Position numbers and translations under genes: made by a program. Under the pieces are notes generated by a model that made no database searches, had not been told where the DNA came from, and was given only the letters and a program-made list of their open reading frames with translations. This document shows positions 18,330 to 27,016 of a stretch of 64,000 nt of DNA, one piece after another. Source of the DNA: Tateyamaria sp947503385 (GTDB taxonomy: Bacteria; Pseudomonadota; Alphaproteobacteria; Rhodobacterales; Rhodobacteraceae); assembly GCF_051195235.1 (NCBI RefSeq), contig NZ_JBNFZM010000008.1:1-64000 (forward strand), read 5' to 3'. Each line of letters begins with the position of its first letter. The stretch's first letter is position 1.

Positions 18330-18474
18330 AGTTAGCTCCGAATATCTGGGAAATGGCTAAAACCTACCAGTTCGCGCCCCGGCATTCTCATACGCAGGGC
18401 GTGTTCGTACAAGGTATCGTTCCCAATGGCAACTTCGTCCCGCGTTGCGGAATTCGATTGCAGCCCAAATCGAG

Positions 18475-18555
18475 CACGTGCAGCGAATGGCGGCAAAGCG
18501 GTCTCGACCGCAGAATCTCAAACGGGTGCAGAACGGCAGGAATGGGCCGGAATTA
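18475..18555. repeat. Dispersed intergenic repeat copy
   Basis: CGTGCAGCGAATGGCGGCAA, AGCGGTCTCGACCGCAGAATC and GAATGGGCCGGA, matching family blocks. The CTCGACCGCAGAATCTCAAA part is close to the copy at 24400-24535. Confidence 0.55.
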
Positions 18556-18622
18556 CTTCATGATCCTAAAAAACGCATTTCGAACGAAGGTTTTGGCATG
18601 ACCTATGCGCACAGGTTCGGCA

Positions 18623-20044
18623 TCAAATTGACTGCCCAAGAAGGCCTGCCTCATAGCGCATCCGCAACCCTAAGACATTTGTCATTCCTTCTTTTGCGAC
18701 AGGATCATCAGGGTTAATCCGTAACGTTTCGGCATAAATCTTCTCCGCAAGATCTAGCCTTTCAGTCAGGTCTGCCCCATCTTGCCCGGTTTCCGCCCTC
18801 AGCCTCACATAGCTGAGCGTTATGCTTGCCAGGTTCACGGCAGCTTCGCGACTGTAGGGCATCAGGTGCGCCGCCCATTCCGTCCAGTCCATGGTTTTTT
18901 CGAGCGTTTCGACAGAGGAAACCTGCCGATGGAGAAACAGGGCGCTGTTTACGACCGTATTGGCGAAGAAAAGCCGCGCCTCCAGGGCCTGACTGGGCGT
19001 CAAATCAGTGCGGCCCACGTCCCCGATGCTGGCCCATGCCATGTTGTAAATTCTTTGCAACGGCTGCCACAATTTTTCGGACGCTGCGTGCGTGTGGCCT
19101 TGCATATCCTTTCCAGCAACCTCGTTTTCGTCCTCGATAACCTCTTCCAGTCGCTTGCCGACGGCTACCACGTCGTTCGGGCGCAGCAGATCCCTAATGG
19201 GGCGCGCCTCAGTCCGCAGCGCCAAGGCACCCACAAAAAGTGGCGCCGCAAAGCTTGATCCAATTGCGCCCGCCGGTTGCAACACAGAAAAGTCGAGGAA
19301 GGGACTTTGCGCGAAATCCGGTCCCGCCCAATACGCTTCTTCGTGCCCATTTTGGAAACGGCGATCTTCTGTCTGAAACCCAATGGACAACACGCTCGGC
19401 GTTCGCGCCGGACAGGAACCGATGTCTTTCGCGTTGCCACAGGCCGCAACGACAACGGATTTTTTGCCTTGGCACATCGCCTCAACCTTGTCGCAAAAGC
19501 ATGGCTCCAGCGGGCATGAACCGGCATGAGGCGGAGCAAGCTCTTCGGACATCATGTGTCCCGCCGCGTCGACGAAATCGAACGCGTTCAGGGCATCTTT
19601 TATCGTTGGGCTCAGAGCGCGGCTCATTTCGGTCTCGGAACCAAGGCTCATGCAGATGTAGTCAACATCCATTTCGAGCGCCATTTTGAGGGCTCTTCGC
19701 ACGTAGATCGCGTTGACCTCTCCATTTTCCATGATTGAAAAATGGTGGAGCTCGCAGGCAGGAGCGACAGTTTTCACCAGCAGCGATACCAAGCTGCCGT
19801 GAACATCGGGAGTGTCGGACCCAATGACATGGGTTGTGATGTCCGAAAGCGCCGGAATGGTTGTGTCAGGATGCGAGTCGATGACGGCAATCCGCGAACC
19901 TTGCCCATTCAAGCCGTCCTTGTGCGCCCAAGCCACCGCTTTCCAGAACGGGCCCTCCAGCGGCACTTTCCATTTTTGGGAAGCCCGATCGTATTTCCTA
20001 AGGAAAGCCTCGTCGTCCTCGGACCCGAACAGCGACAGTCCCAT
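18623..20044 (-). CDS. Subtilisin-like (S8) serine protease with helical C-terminal region
   Basis: A 473-codon protein without a signal peptide, so likely cytoplasmic. The catalytic triad is clear: Asp56 (RIAVIDSHPD), His82 (DVHGSLV) and Ser264 (GSSFAAPL), with Asn204 (ACGN) as oxyanion residue. Residues 300-473 are helical and end in a TPR-like unit (AEKIYAETLRINPDDPVAKE), suitable for sensing or binding a partner. It begins two bases after the stop of the 20047-20793 gene and is surely co-transcribed with it. The layout of a protease next to a small non-enzymatic protein resembles protease-activated death systems, so it may cleave its neighbour. Substrate specificity is unknown. Confidence 0.85.
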   Translation of the reverse strand: MGLSLFGSEDDEAFLRKYDRASQKWKVPLEGPFWKAVAWAHKDGLNGQGSRIAVIDSHPDTTIPALSDITTHVIGSDTPDVHGSLVSLLVKTVAPACELHHFSIMENGEVNAIYVRRALKMALEMDVDYICMSLGSETEMSRALSPTIKDALNAFDFVDAAGHMMSEELAPPHAGSCPLEPCFCDKVEAMCQGKKSVVVAACGNAKDIGSCPARTPSVLSIGFQTEDRRFQNGHEEAYWAGPDFAQSPFLDFSVLQPAGAIGSSFAAPLFVGALALRTEARPIRDLLRPNDVVAVGKRLEEVIEDENEVAGKDMQGHTHAASEKLWQPLQRIYNMAWASIGDVGRTDLTPSQALEARLFFANTVVNSALFLHRQVSSVETLEKTMDWTEWAAHLMPYSREAAVNLASITLSYVRLRAETGQDGADLTERLDLAEKIYAETLRINPDDPVAKEGMTNVLGLRMRYEAGLLGQSI

Positions 20045-20046
20045 GG

Positions 20047-20793
20047 CTATGGTTCCTCGCTTTCCAGTTCTTCGAACAAATCTACACGACCGAATTTCGG
20101 CTCACCGTCGGTCTCACTGTCCTCCACGCCGAGCCGCCTAATCCCGCTCCGATCGTACCAGCGGGTGCCGTAAACCTCGAAGGCGACAGTTGCCACCGTC
20201 CCGTCCTCGCTGGGCTCGGGAACACGTGTGATACTGCCAGAGCCGCTTGTCTTGGTCAGCGACACGCCCACATGAGCAAGTCGCCCAAGGTTCAGCACCG
20301 CGTCCGAGCCGCTCGCTTCAAGTTTCCATTCAGAGCTTTCAGAGACCAAAAGAATCCCGGATGCCGCGCGTTTCACCAAGAATATGACGTCAAACTCTTT
20401 GGCACCTTTGAACCGCTTCAGTTCTTCAATCACCTTTTGCTTGTGCTTGAAGACTTCGTTTTGAGTTCCATCCAATTGCAGCAGGCATCCGCCTTGTTGG
20501 TCGAACCCGAAACTGATTTTACCCTGGGCAACTGGTCCAATATTGCCATTCGCGCTGACACTGGTACCACTTTTGTGGAAGGAGGCAAAGCCTGAGGCGG
20601 CTTCTGTCATCCCAAACTCAGTCTCGAAAATCTCGGGCCGTTCGCTCCACTCGCTCACATGCCCCCGCTTTTCAAACTTACCGTTCTTGAATATCCCGTA
20701 GTCCCCCACCCTCAGCAGCGATGTGAAACGGGTCAGGGGATAAGTCCCGTCATAGTCGAAGTGCTTTCGGTAACTGCGCAGAAACTCTCTCAT
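20047..20793 (-). CDS. Possible gasdermin-like pore-forming protein, partner of the S8 protease
   Basis: A 248-codon protein, first gene of a two-gene operon with the protease. Its predicted pattern resembles bacterial gasdermins in length and strand order. There is an opening of short strands with Gly turns (RVGDYGIFKNGKFEKRG), then amphipathic strands (QGKISFGFDQQG), a helix (NEVFKHKQKVIEELKRF) and paired strands (EFDVIFLVKRAASGILLVSE). A late strand (ATVAFEVYGTRWYDRSG) precedes a separate acidic tail of ~25 residues. In known bacterial gasdermins such a tail is an inhibitory peptide removed by a neighbouring protease. Against this, there is no cysteine near the N-terminus for lipidation, and I cannot align it with confidence. 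If the idea is wrong, it is an unknown protease partner or substrate. Confidence 0.4.
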   Translation of the reverse strand: MREFLRSYRKHFDYDGTYPLTRFTSLLRVGDYGIFKNGKFEKRGHVSEWSERPEIFETEFGMTEAASGFASFHKSGTSVSANGNIGPVAQGKISFGFDQQGGCLLQLDGTQNEVFKHKQKVIEELKRFKGAKEFDVIFLVKRAASGILLVSESSEWKLEASGSDAVLNLGRLAHVGVSLTKTSGSGSITRVPEPSEDGTVATVAFEVYGTRWYDRSGIRRLGVEDSETDGEPKFGRVDLFEELESEEP

Positions 20794-20934
20794 AAAATCG
20801 TCCTAAATGATAACGTCGCGCGCATAGGTTGAATGCATTAATTCTGTTTATCAAGCCTCTCGTCTCCGACAGTGACAAACCTGTTTCCTAGAAGTCCGCT
20901 ATCCAGGCTGCTCGTGCTGAAATCAGATCATAAG

Positions 20935-20975
20935 ACCAATGACCGCTTTGGGCCGTGCGCAAAGGTGCCTTAGGG
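20935..20975. repeat. Partial dispersed-repeat copy
   Basis: CCAATGACCGCTTTGGGCCG followed by GCGCAAAGGTGCC, close to the second block of the family. Confidence 0.5.
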
Positions 20976-21003
20976 CATTTCGTTTGCGCTAGCCGCTACC
21001 TAT

Positions 21004-21542
21004 GTGAACAGTATGCGTTTCGCTATGTTTGATAATGCCAAGATTGAGGCAAGCCCGGGCGTTACTGGAACTTGTCCTGGTTGCAAGTCTCCATTGGTTG
21101 CCAAGTGTGGTACTAGAAAGGTCTGGCACTGGGCGCACCATGGAAAACGCCATTGCGACAATTGGTGGGAACCCGAGACGCAGTGGCATCGCTCTTGGAA
21201 GGATCGTTTTCCCAAGAACTGGCAGGAGTACCCTCTGCGCAGCAACGAGGGAGATTTGCATTTTGCAGATGTCAGGACGCCGAGTGGCCTGATTATCGAA
21301 ATTCAACACTCGCATATTAGTGATCAAGAGATACGCGTCAGAGAAAAGTTCTACGGCGATTTAGTTTGGGTTGTTGACGGAACTCGGCTTAAGCGTGATC
21401 GTTCCACTTTTCTTTGCGGCATGAACGAAAATCGCGGACTGCGAGGAAATCCAGGTGAGTATATGTTCAATGGAAATGGGCGCCAGATCACCCGGAGGTG
21501 GGCAGTCAGCGAAAGACCAGTATACCTAGACTTTGGCGATAC
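21004..21542 (+). pseudogene. CoiA-like competence nuclease gene, cut by IS6
   Basis: About 180 codons of a CoiA-like protein survive. There is a treble-clef-like start (CPGCKSPLVAKCG followed by WHWAHH), then WWEPETQWHRSWKDRFP and a nuclease-like core (HFADVRTPSGLIIEIQHSHI) with D and ExQ residues. The native sequence stops at 21542, where the IS6 element begins. The frame runs 28 more codons into the element and stops at 21627. Intact CoiA-like proteins are usually longer, so the C-terminus is lost, and no matching remainder lies beyond the element. CoiA family members act on DNA during natural transformation; this copy may be inactive. Confidence 0.7.
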
Positions 21543-22361
21543 GGGACTGTTGCATTATTTTTGTAGGTTCACAGTAACCCGGCAGGACGTCAGGGTCATG
21601 CGGAGGTTTCGAACAGTCCGCGGATGAACTCGATCTCGCCTCTGATGCCTGGTTGTTTGTGATGGATGTGGCCACGTTTTATCGTTCGGATTGTTTCGAG
21701 GCCGCTTAGTGTCACTTTGGCTGATCGAAGGGACCGAAAGCTCTGCCGATACCCAAGCAGCCGCTTCATGGCCGCGTGATCGCTTTCGATCAGGTTGTTC
21801 CGCCACTTGCGATCGATATGTCGGATGCTGTCGAAATGCGGATCATATCGGTGATTGATATCGCGGATGACGCGCCGGTAGGCGTGCGCTTTATCAGTAC
21901 AGATGGTGACCGGTCGATGCAGCCGTACGCGTTCGATTGCCTTGTTGAGAAAGGCTTTGGCCGCCTTTGCATCTCGGGGCGCGGTGAGCCGAAAATCGAC
22001 CATCTGGCCGTTGGCATCGATGGCGCGCCACAGGTAGCGCCATTTCCCGCCGACCCTAATGTACGTCTCGTCAACATGCCAATCGAGGCTCGCCCGGCGC
22101 AGACGCGTCTCGGTTCGTTTTGTCAGTTCCGGCGCGAACTTCTGAACCCAGCGATAGACGGTCGACCGATCCACAAAGATACCGCGCTCTTCCAGAAGAT
22201 CGACGACATCCTGATAGGACAGGGGAAACCGCAGATACCAGCGCACAGCGCAAAGGATGATATCGCACGGAAAGCGGTGATGTTTGAACGGTGACGGGTG
22301 CGGCATGTTCAACCTCAAAACTCCAAACTTGTCCGCACAAGCCGAATAACGCAACAGTCCC
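21543..22361 (-). mobile_element. IS6-family insertion sequence
   Basis: About 819 bp, bounded by imperfect terminal inverted repeats: GGGACTGTTGCATTATT at the left end and GGGACTGTTGCGTTATT read inward from the right end. One transposase gene fills it. The eight bases outside each end differ (GGCGATAC left, TTTGAAAA right), so there is no target duplication. This suggests a deletion or recombination next to the element. Confidence 0.88.
21596..22306 (-). CDS. IS6-family DDE transposase
   Basis: A 236-codon transposase with the catalytic residues Asp79 (WHVDETY), Asp138 (CTDKAHAY) and Glu174 (LIESDHAAMKR) and the helix-turn-helix start typical of the family (SYQDVVDLLEERGIFVDRST). ATG 22306 has GAGG upstream and matches the start of the second copy at 49512; an in-frame start at 22354 lies in the terminal region. 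The frame is intact, so the element may still be active. Confidence 0.93.
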   Translation of the reverse strand: MPHPSPFKHHRFPCDIILCAVRWYLRFPLSYQDVVDLLEERGIFVDRSTVYRWVQKFAPELTKRTETRLRRASLDWHVDETYIRVGGKWRYLWRAIDANGQMVDFRLTAPRDAKAAKAFLNKAIERVRLHRPVTICTDKAHAYRRVIRDINHRYDPHFDSIRHIDRKWRNNLIESDHAAMKRLLGYRQSFRSLRSAKVTLSGLETIRTIKRGHIHHKQPGIRGEIEFIRGLFETSA

Positions 22362-22446
22362 TTTGAAAAGGAGCTTCTATTAATTGCTTTGACGTTCTGA
22401 TTATACTCAACAGTGATTTTTTGGGCGATGCAAAAGGAAGATTTTT

Positions 22447-23163
22447 ATGACGCAGCATTACGAACCGTGGGCACGGGCCCGCATACGATATTTTTATAGT
22501 CGTTTTGGAAGTCAAATTCGCGAACGGTTCGAACAAACACCGTTCCCCGTGTCGATGATAGTTGGCGTAGCAATCGAGGAAACAGGTTATATTTGGAACG
22601 CGTTCGAAAAACGTAATCTTTCAGACGAGCAGTTTCTTGGCCTAATTGTTGGCGATAGCTATGGCTTTGGGGTTCGTACCCGCTGGCCTACTTCGAAGGC
22701 ACAACTCCTTTCAGAGACGGGTGGCAAAGATGTCTTCGACGCTATGCGTCAAGCGCTAGAGGAAAGAGCCGCATTGGTTGGTGGCCATGCCGCACAATAT
22801 GTGCGAAACCCCAACAACATAATGATGGCTTGTGGGCCGTGGCAGTATGATCTGGGCTTTGTAAGATGGGCGGGCCCTGAGTTCTTTGCTGAAAGAAAGT
22901 GGCGCTCTTTAGAGCAATGCATGGCCGTCTTTCACAAAGAGATCGAAAACCGGAGGAACGCACTTAGGATGCCGGTTCGCAACCTAAGTCGATACCAAAT
23001 GGCGTTAATAGCCACGGCCTATAATACAGGTGCAACAGGTTTTAAGCCTGCTAGGGGTTTGAACCAGGGAAACCGTACGCAAGGAAGATGGTACGGCCAA
23101 CGCGTGCATGACTTCATAGGTTATGCGCGCAATATCATCGGAGATTCATACCCTGATCGGTAG
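22447..23163 (+). CDS. Lysozyme / lytic-transglycosylase-like protein
   Basis: A 238-codon protein with the layout of a lysozyme-fold domain. A possible catalytic Glu sits in VGVAIEETGYIW (about residue 43), there is a GDSYGFG turn, a CGPWQYDLGFVRW segment, and late QMALIATAYNTGATGF, which resembles the AYNAG motif of transglycosylases. No signal peptide is visible, so if it acts on peptidoglycan it must leave the cell another way or act from inside. It begins 85 bases after the IS6 element, so its original upstream context is lost. Confidence 0.55.
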   Translation: MTQHYEPWARARIRYFYSRFGSQIRERFEQTPFPVSMIVGVAIEETGYIWNAFEKRNLSDEQFLGLIVGDSYGFGVRTRWPTSKAQLLSETGGKDVFDAMRQALEERAALVGGHAAQYVRNPNNIMMACGPWQYDLGFVRWAGPEFFAERKWRSLEQCMAVFHKEIENRRNALRMPVRNLSRYQMALIATAYNTGATGFKPARGLNQGNRTQGRWYGQRVHDFIGYARNIIGDSYPDR

Positions 23164-23197
23164 CTTTGGGTTCTTGACTGGCCTTCGCGGCTTACCC

Positions 23198-23285
23198 GGA
23201 TGAATGTCCGCTTTGACGGACAGCGTTGCAGCGACCAAGTTTCAGGAAGAACGGCAGCTATGGGCCGTCCTCGACGTTGGGAGCA
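23198..23285. repeat. Dispersed intergenic repeat copy
   Basis: GAATGTCCGCTTTGACGGAC, GCAGCGACCAAG and GCAGCTATGGGCCGTCC; blocks in the family order but more diverged. Confidence 0.5.
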
Positions 23286-23441
23286 GTGTCAGTCGCTGAG
23301 ACGCTGCCCTAAGCAGATTCATTCGATGCAGCCTGGCATCAAAGTTTCGGATATTCCCGTAGCGGATCTCATTCGACTCTATAACCGTATGTCTTACAGT
23401 GACATCAGATTTGCGAGCCTGAATGCGACGTGAAGAGGACA

Positions 23442-24350
23442 ATGGGTAAGAAGTTTCTTTTTGTTTTGGTGCTCGCAGGCGCTGCGATTGCGATCTTCGT
23501 AACGAATGGGCCAGGCTTGCCTACATCGAGGCAATCGACACCTTTCCTCCCGGTTGTTCACCCTGACGGGACGAAGGAATTTCGACTTGTCAATGCGGGT
23601 GTTGATCAGCGGAAAGGCACATTAGACGACGAAGAGTGGGTTCTTCGCATGCCGGAAGGTCTTTGGGCCAAATCCCGAGACGAGGGTCGTACAGCGCGGC
23701 AAATAGAGGAAAACCCCAACTATCCATATAATCTGAACTTTTCGTTCGTCCTCAAGCTGCCGGGGCTTGATTTCATGCCATCCCCTTTCGAAGAGGTTCG
23801 GTATGATCGCGCGATGATTACCGTGCACGCGGGCCAGGAACCATATGGGTCTGGCGCATTCGAAGGAGGGCTGGAGAACCCGTTTTCGGTTAAACATGAC
23901 CTCCGTGCCAACTACAATTGTCGACGTGACGCCATGGTCGGGCCGGGAGTATACGCTCTCCGAAGCACGACAGAGGCAGAGGCAGCGGAAATGGTACTAC
24001 GGTTCAAAGATCGGATACAGCCAGCGGTCCTGCGCCGGTTCTCACCGCCCGAATGCAACCGGCCGCTCTCAGGAGCACTCCGCCAAGAATACGCGATTTA
24101 CGATAAACGAGGGCACGGCGTTGGCTTTGGCACTTGCGTGGCGTTGAAAAGCTCCGATCTACAAATTGGTCCGAAAGGCACCTGTAATTTCAGGTTTTGG
24201 CTACCTATCGATAGAGAGTTTTCAGTAGGCCTGCGCTCTGAGTATGTGCCGGTTGTTCAGAGCCTTTACCTCCGGGTGGTCGACATTCTCAAAGATGCAA
24301 CTGATACGACTGAGTCCAAAAATGCTGGCACGTGGGGAAACCGGCTGTGA
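23442..24350 (+). CDS. Membrane-anchored or secreted protein of unknown function
   Basis: A 302-codon protein. ATG 23442 follows AAGAGGACA; an in-frame GTG at 23430 is less likely. The N-terminus is a signal peptide or single anchor (KKFLFVLVLAGAAIAIFVTN). The rest is a soluble extracytoplasmic domain with beta-rich segments and four cysteines (NCRRD, ECNRP, GTCVAL, GTCNFRF), likely two disulfides. No family recognised. It is a single gene between two repeat copies. Confidence 0.65.
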   Translation: MGKKFLFVLVLAGAAIAIFVTNGPGLPTSRQSTPFLPVVHPDGTKEFRLVNAGVDQRKGTLDDEEWVLRMPEGLWAKSRDEGRTARQIEENPNYPYNLNFSFVLKLPGLDFMPSPFEEVRYDRAMITVHAGQEPYGSGAFEGGLENPFSVKHDLRANYNCRRDAMVGPGVYALRSTTEAEAAEMVLRFKDRIQPAVLRRFSPPECNRPLSGALRQEYAIYDKRGHGVGFGTCVALKSSDLQIGPKGTCNFRFWLPIDREFSVGLRSEYVPVVQSLYLRVVDILKDATDTTESKNAGTWGNRL

Positions 24351-24399
24351 TCGACCGCATAGTGCGATAGAGGACTTTCATTCCGAATTTGCCAATGGC

Positions 24400-24535
24400 A
24401 GTTCTGTCCGCTCTTGAGACGTCGACCACGACCAATATCGCGCAGGCGCAGCGAATGACCGCTAAGCGGGCAGCGACTGCAGAATCTCAAAGCTAGGTCG
24501 AAGGTGCGCAAAGGGCCGCCTTTGCCAGGGACAGC
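24400..24535. repeat. Dispersed intergenic repeat copy
   Basis: GGCGCAGCGAATGACCGCTA, AGCGGGCAGCGACTGCAGAATC and GCGCAAAGGGCCGCCTTTG. Its second half closely matches the copy at 18475-18555. Confidence 0.6.
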
Positions 24536-24546
24536 AATTCTTTAAG

Positions 24547-24789
24547 TCACGGCTTTGGCGCATTGGTAAAAAGAGCTTTGAACAGTTCTTCTGACCGACG
24601 TAAGCCGTCGTTTGTAAGCACGACAGACTTTGCTTTGCCGACCGGATCCAAAATGAGTCCCTTTTGGCGCAGCCGACCGAGCACGTTCCAGTCATAGCCC
24701 TTCCAAGCGCGTCGCCGGTCGTGGAGCGTCAGCCAGAGCAGCGCCAGAACCGCGTCGTCAACACTGTCCTCATTGATCTCCATATTCAT
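24547..24789 (-). CDS. DUF6429 family protein
   Basis: About 80 codons matching the small DUF6429 family: DSVDDAVLALLWLTLHD, then RAWKGYDWNVLGRLRQKGLI and a final DPVGKAKSVVLTNDGL. ATG 24789 or 24783 is more plausible than the TTG at 24819. The family has no known function; the pattern resembles a small winged-helix. Often found as a lone gene on proteobacterial accessory DNA. Confidence 0.75.
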   Translation of the reverse strand: MNMEINEDSVDDAVLALLWLTLHDRRRAWKGYDWNVLGRLRQKGLILDPVGKAKSVVLTNDGLRRSEELFKALFTNAPKP

Positions 24790-24921
24790 AGGGAACGGCA
24801 ACAACTTGGGTTTCGTCAAGCTTCAATGCAGCTTATGGCCTGAGAGATCAGAGACTGCTTTGGGTCCGTGAGCTACGACATCTTCTGAAACCGTCGGTTG
24901 GCCACAGATCGAACAATGCTG

Positions 24922-25452
24922 TCATACTGTCTCAAGACGGAATTTTAGGAACTTCTCCCCTTCGTACTCGATCTGGCCAACCGGCTTTGCGCCCAGTCTG
25001 CCAAGCGCTCCTAGGTTATTGCGAGACGGTGGCAACAGGAAGGTCACAAATGGAATGCGGTCGTCTGCTATGGCGAATTCAACCGCCTTCATCGCGATGC
25101 GCCGTCCTAGGCCGAACGCGTTAGGCTTCAGAACCAAACCGAAGTCCCACTCTTCGCCTTCTTTCTGGAAACCGCCCCACCCGACATAGACGTCGTCGAC
25201 CAGAAACGCCCAGTGCCCAAGCCCGTCGCGCGCCCAGTATTCCTCCTTTTTGGAGACAAACCCGGCCGCAACCTTGCTGTCCCACGCAAAGGTCAAAAGC
25301 GGCATGTGTTCAGCGACACGTGGGTCGGACATGTGAGCTACGATTTCAGATGGCTCAATTTCTGTGAGCCGGACAAATGAGATGTCATCTTTCAAGTTAC
25401 TGTCCTTCAGCGTCCATATTCGGCCTGCGCGTATCGCAGGCGCCCCGTTCAT
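24922..25452 (-). CDS. GNAT-family N-acetyltransferase (RimJ/RimL type)
   Basis: A 176-codon protein with the GNAT pattern: an opening strand and helix (VRLTEIEPSEIVAHMSDPRV), a middle sheet (GHWAFLVDDVYVGWGGFQ, then WDFGLVLKPNAFGLGRRIAMKAVEFA) that would bind acetyl-CoA, and LPPSRNNLGALGRLGAKPVG as the last helix-strand. Length is usual for the family. The acceptor is unknown. It lies downstream of the AhpD-like gene on the same strand but beyond a hairpin, so it may be expressed separately. Confidence 0.8.
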   Translation of the reverse strand: MNGAPAIRAGRIWTLKDSNLKDDISFVRLTEIEPSEIVAHMSDPRVAEHMPLLTFAWDSKVAAGFVSKKEEYWARDGLGHWAFLVDDVYVGWGGFQKEGEEWDFGLVLKPNAFGLGRRIAMKAVEFAIADDRIPFVTFLLPPSRNNLGALGRLGAKPVGQIEYEGEKFLKFRLETV

Positions 25453-25465
25453 TTGAGATTGGGGT

Positions 25466-25487
25466 AAGGCCCGGGTATCCGGGCCTT
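25466..25487 (-). terminator. Strong hairpin after the AhpD-like gene
   Basis: A 9-bp perfect stem, AAGGCCCGG and CCGGGCCTT with the loop GTAT, between the end of 25517-25951 and the start of the GNAT gene. There is no T run on the minus side, so it may attenuate or stabilise RNA without fully terminating. Confidence 0.5.
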
Positions 25488-25516
25488 CCAGTTGCGGGAG
25501 ACATAGCCGAGCGTCC

Positions 25517-25951
25517 TTAGTGCTTGGACTTTTGCACCCTGTTCCAAAGATTGATCATGCTGATGTCTGCCGTGATGACAGAGATCTCCTGATCAGAATA
25601 ATGCGCTCGCAGATCTCGCCGAAGGTCTGACAAGTCCATGTCCCTATCAAGGTACGTCAGCGCTTCGGTCCAGGCGAGGACCGCCTGTTCGGCTGGCGAG
25701 AAATGGTCCGCCTCTCGCCAGACAACGAGCGTATCGAGCTTTGCCTGCGAAACACCTGCTTTGCGTGCCTGGTTGAGGTGCATGGCCACACAATAGGCGC
25801 ATTGATTGATTTGAGACGCCCGAAGCTCGATCAGCACAGACAGAGCATGATCCAGGCCATGATTTGCCATCAGTGCATGGGTATTGCCGAGATGCCCGAA
25901 TATCTCGGGCTGGTTCTTCTCGTGCATCAGAGGTGGGTTGGTATCAGTCAT
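25517..25951 (-). CDS. AhpD-like / carboxymuconolactone decarboxylase family protein
   Basis: A 144-codon all-helical protein with the AhpD signature: Glu42 and RASQINQCAYCVAMH, giving Cys51, Cys54 and His58. The Cys-x-x-Cys pair is the redox centre of alkylhydroperoxidase-like members. It probably reduces peroxides or a related oxidised substrate in the cytoplasm. It is the last of three minus-strand genes divergent from an HxlR regulator, an arrangement common in redox- or quinone-stress loci. Confidence 0.88.
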   Translation of the reverse strand: MTDTNPPLMHEKNQPEIFGHLGNTHALMANHGLDHALSVLIELRASQINQCAYCVAMHLNQARKAGVSQAKLDTLVVWREADHFSPAEQAVLAWTEALTYLDRDMDLSDLRRDLRAHYSDQEISVITADISMINLWNRVQKSKH

Positions 25952-25974
25952 GGATGTGTCCGTTTTGGTTGGGG

Positions 25975-26385
25975 TTAAGTGTAGTGCACGTCAGCGACGA
26001 TCGGCGCCGGCTTCCACCGCCACGCCATCACAACGATGGCCGCCATCGCGATCAGTTGAAGAGCAAGATGGTAGGCGTCATCCAGGTCGATGGGCGCAGG
26101 CGGGGTCATGGTGACCGTCGTTATGAGTGCCGCGACGAATGTGAGCGGGCGGGCGAAACGACGCTCCAGTACAAGTGATAGCGGCACCATGGAAATTGGC
26201 ACCGAGACGACCATGCCACCGATCAACATCAATTCTGCTGTGATCTCCATGCCGTTGAACTGGCCCGTCATGATGGTTTCGAGGAAACCCGGCATCACGA
26301 ATTGATGGAGATCGCGAAAGATGATGTTGAGCAGGATGAAAAGCCAAAGGGCCGCGAGTTTTATGTGAGTTTCTGCTGGACGCAT
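25975..26385 (-). CDS. DUF6326-like small membrane protein
   Basis: A 136-codon protein with about four hydrophobic helices (ALWLFILLNIIFRDLHQF, MLIGGMVVSVPISMV, FVAALITTVTM, ALQLIAMAAIVVMAW). ATG 26385 is chosen because GGAAAG lies upstream and the family begins this way; an in-frame start at 26526 adds a basic extension unlike the family. Function unknown. Middle gene of the three-gene group next to the HxlR regulator. Confidence 0.7.
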   Translation of the reverse strand: MRPAETHIKLAALWLFILLNIIFRDLHQFVMPGFLETIMTGQFNGMEITAELMLIGGMVVSVPISMVPLSLVLERRFARPLTFVAALITTVTMTPPAPIDLDDAYHLALQLIAMAAIVVMAWRWKPAPIVADVHYT

Positions 26386-26574
26386 TTCTGTGTTCTTTCC
26401 TTTGCTTGTAGGGTGTTGATCGTGGTTTCGGCCCCGAGATTTTCGGCGTGCACTGGCGCGCTTTTCTTGCTGCACCAGCGAACGGTCGATTGCCCAAAAA
26501 TGGACACCAGCAATACGCAAACGCATGGCTGGGAATGCGGTACCCGTTACCGAAGCGAAGGGCGGGTCGGCTTG

Positions 26575-26964
26575 CTACTTGGACAACAAAGGGTGGATGG
26601 CGGCAGTTGGGCTAAGCGCTGCCCAGATGAGAAACAGGCCAACCGTCCCAAAAATAGTGGCATAACCCCGTGAAGATGCAGTTGGAGCAAACACCAGAAC
26701 TCCCGCAGCCCCGACATTGGAGACGATGCCCATCAGCACAGCCGCCCAAGGAAACACGCCGTTCATGCTTTGCCAAAGACCCACACTGTAGCCCACGAGC
26801 AAAGCTGTAGCAGCCATTCCGTAGAGCCGGAAAAGGGTCGAGGAAGCTGCGGCGACGCCGGTCATGGTCTCGAGCTTGTGTCTCGGCAAGAACAAGAACG
26901 GTCCCGTCACCAGAACAACTGTCACCACAATCTTCGCACCAAGTATCAATGATATTGCAGACAT
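26575..26964 (-). CDS. Small four-span membrane protein
   Basis: A 129-codon protein, almost entirely hydrophobic, with four predicted spans (ILGAKIVVTVVLVTGPFLFL, LYGMAATALLVGYSVGLW, AVLMGIVSNVGAAGVLVFA, TIFGTVGLFLIWAAL). It resembles small DoxX- or DUF-type membrane proteins found with HxlR regulators, but I cannot name the family. AAGG precedes the ATG. It is divergent from the regulator with 52 bases between, so that regulator probably controls it. Confidence 0.7.
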   Translation of the reverse strand: MSAISLILGAKIVVTVVLVTGPFLFLPRHKLETMTGVAAASSTLFRLYGMAATALLVGYSVGLWQSMNGVFPWAAVLMGIVSNVGAAGVLVFAPTASSRGYATIFGTVGLFLIWAALSPTAAIHPLLSK

Positions 26965-27016
26965 GATCTGAAACCTTATTGTGAACTCAGACGCCTCGTA
27001 ATGGAGCTAAAACCGA

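Noticed and set aside
8700..24540. CRISPR array from the repeated motifs
   Set aside because: Copies are irregularly spaced, degenerate and separated by genes, with no uniform spacers.
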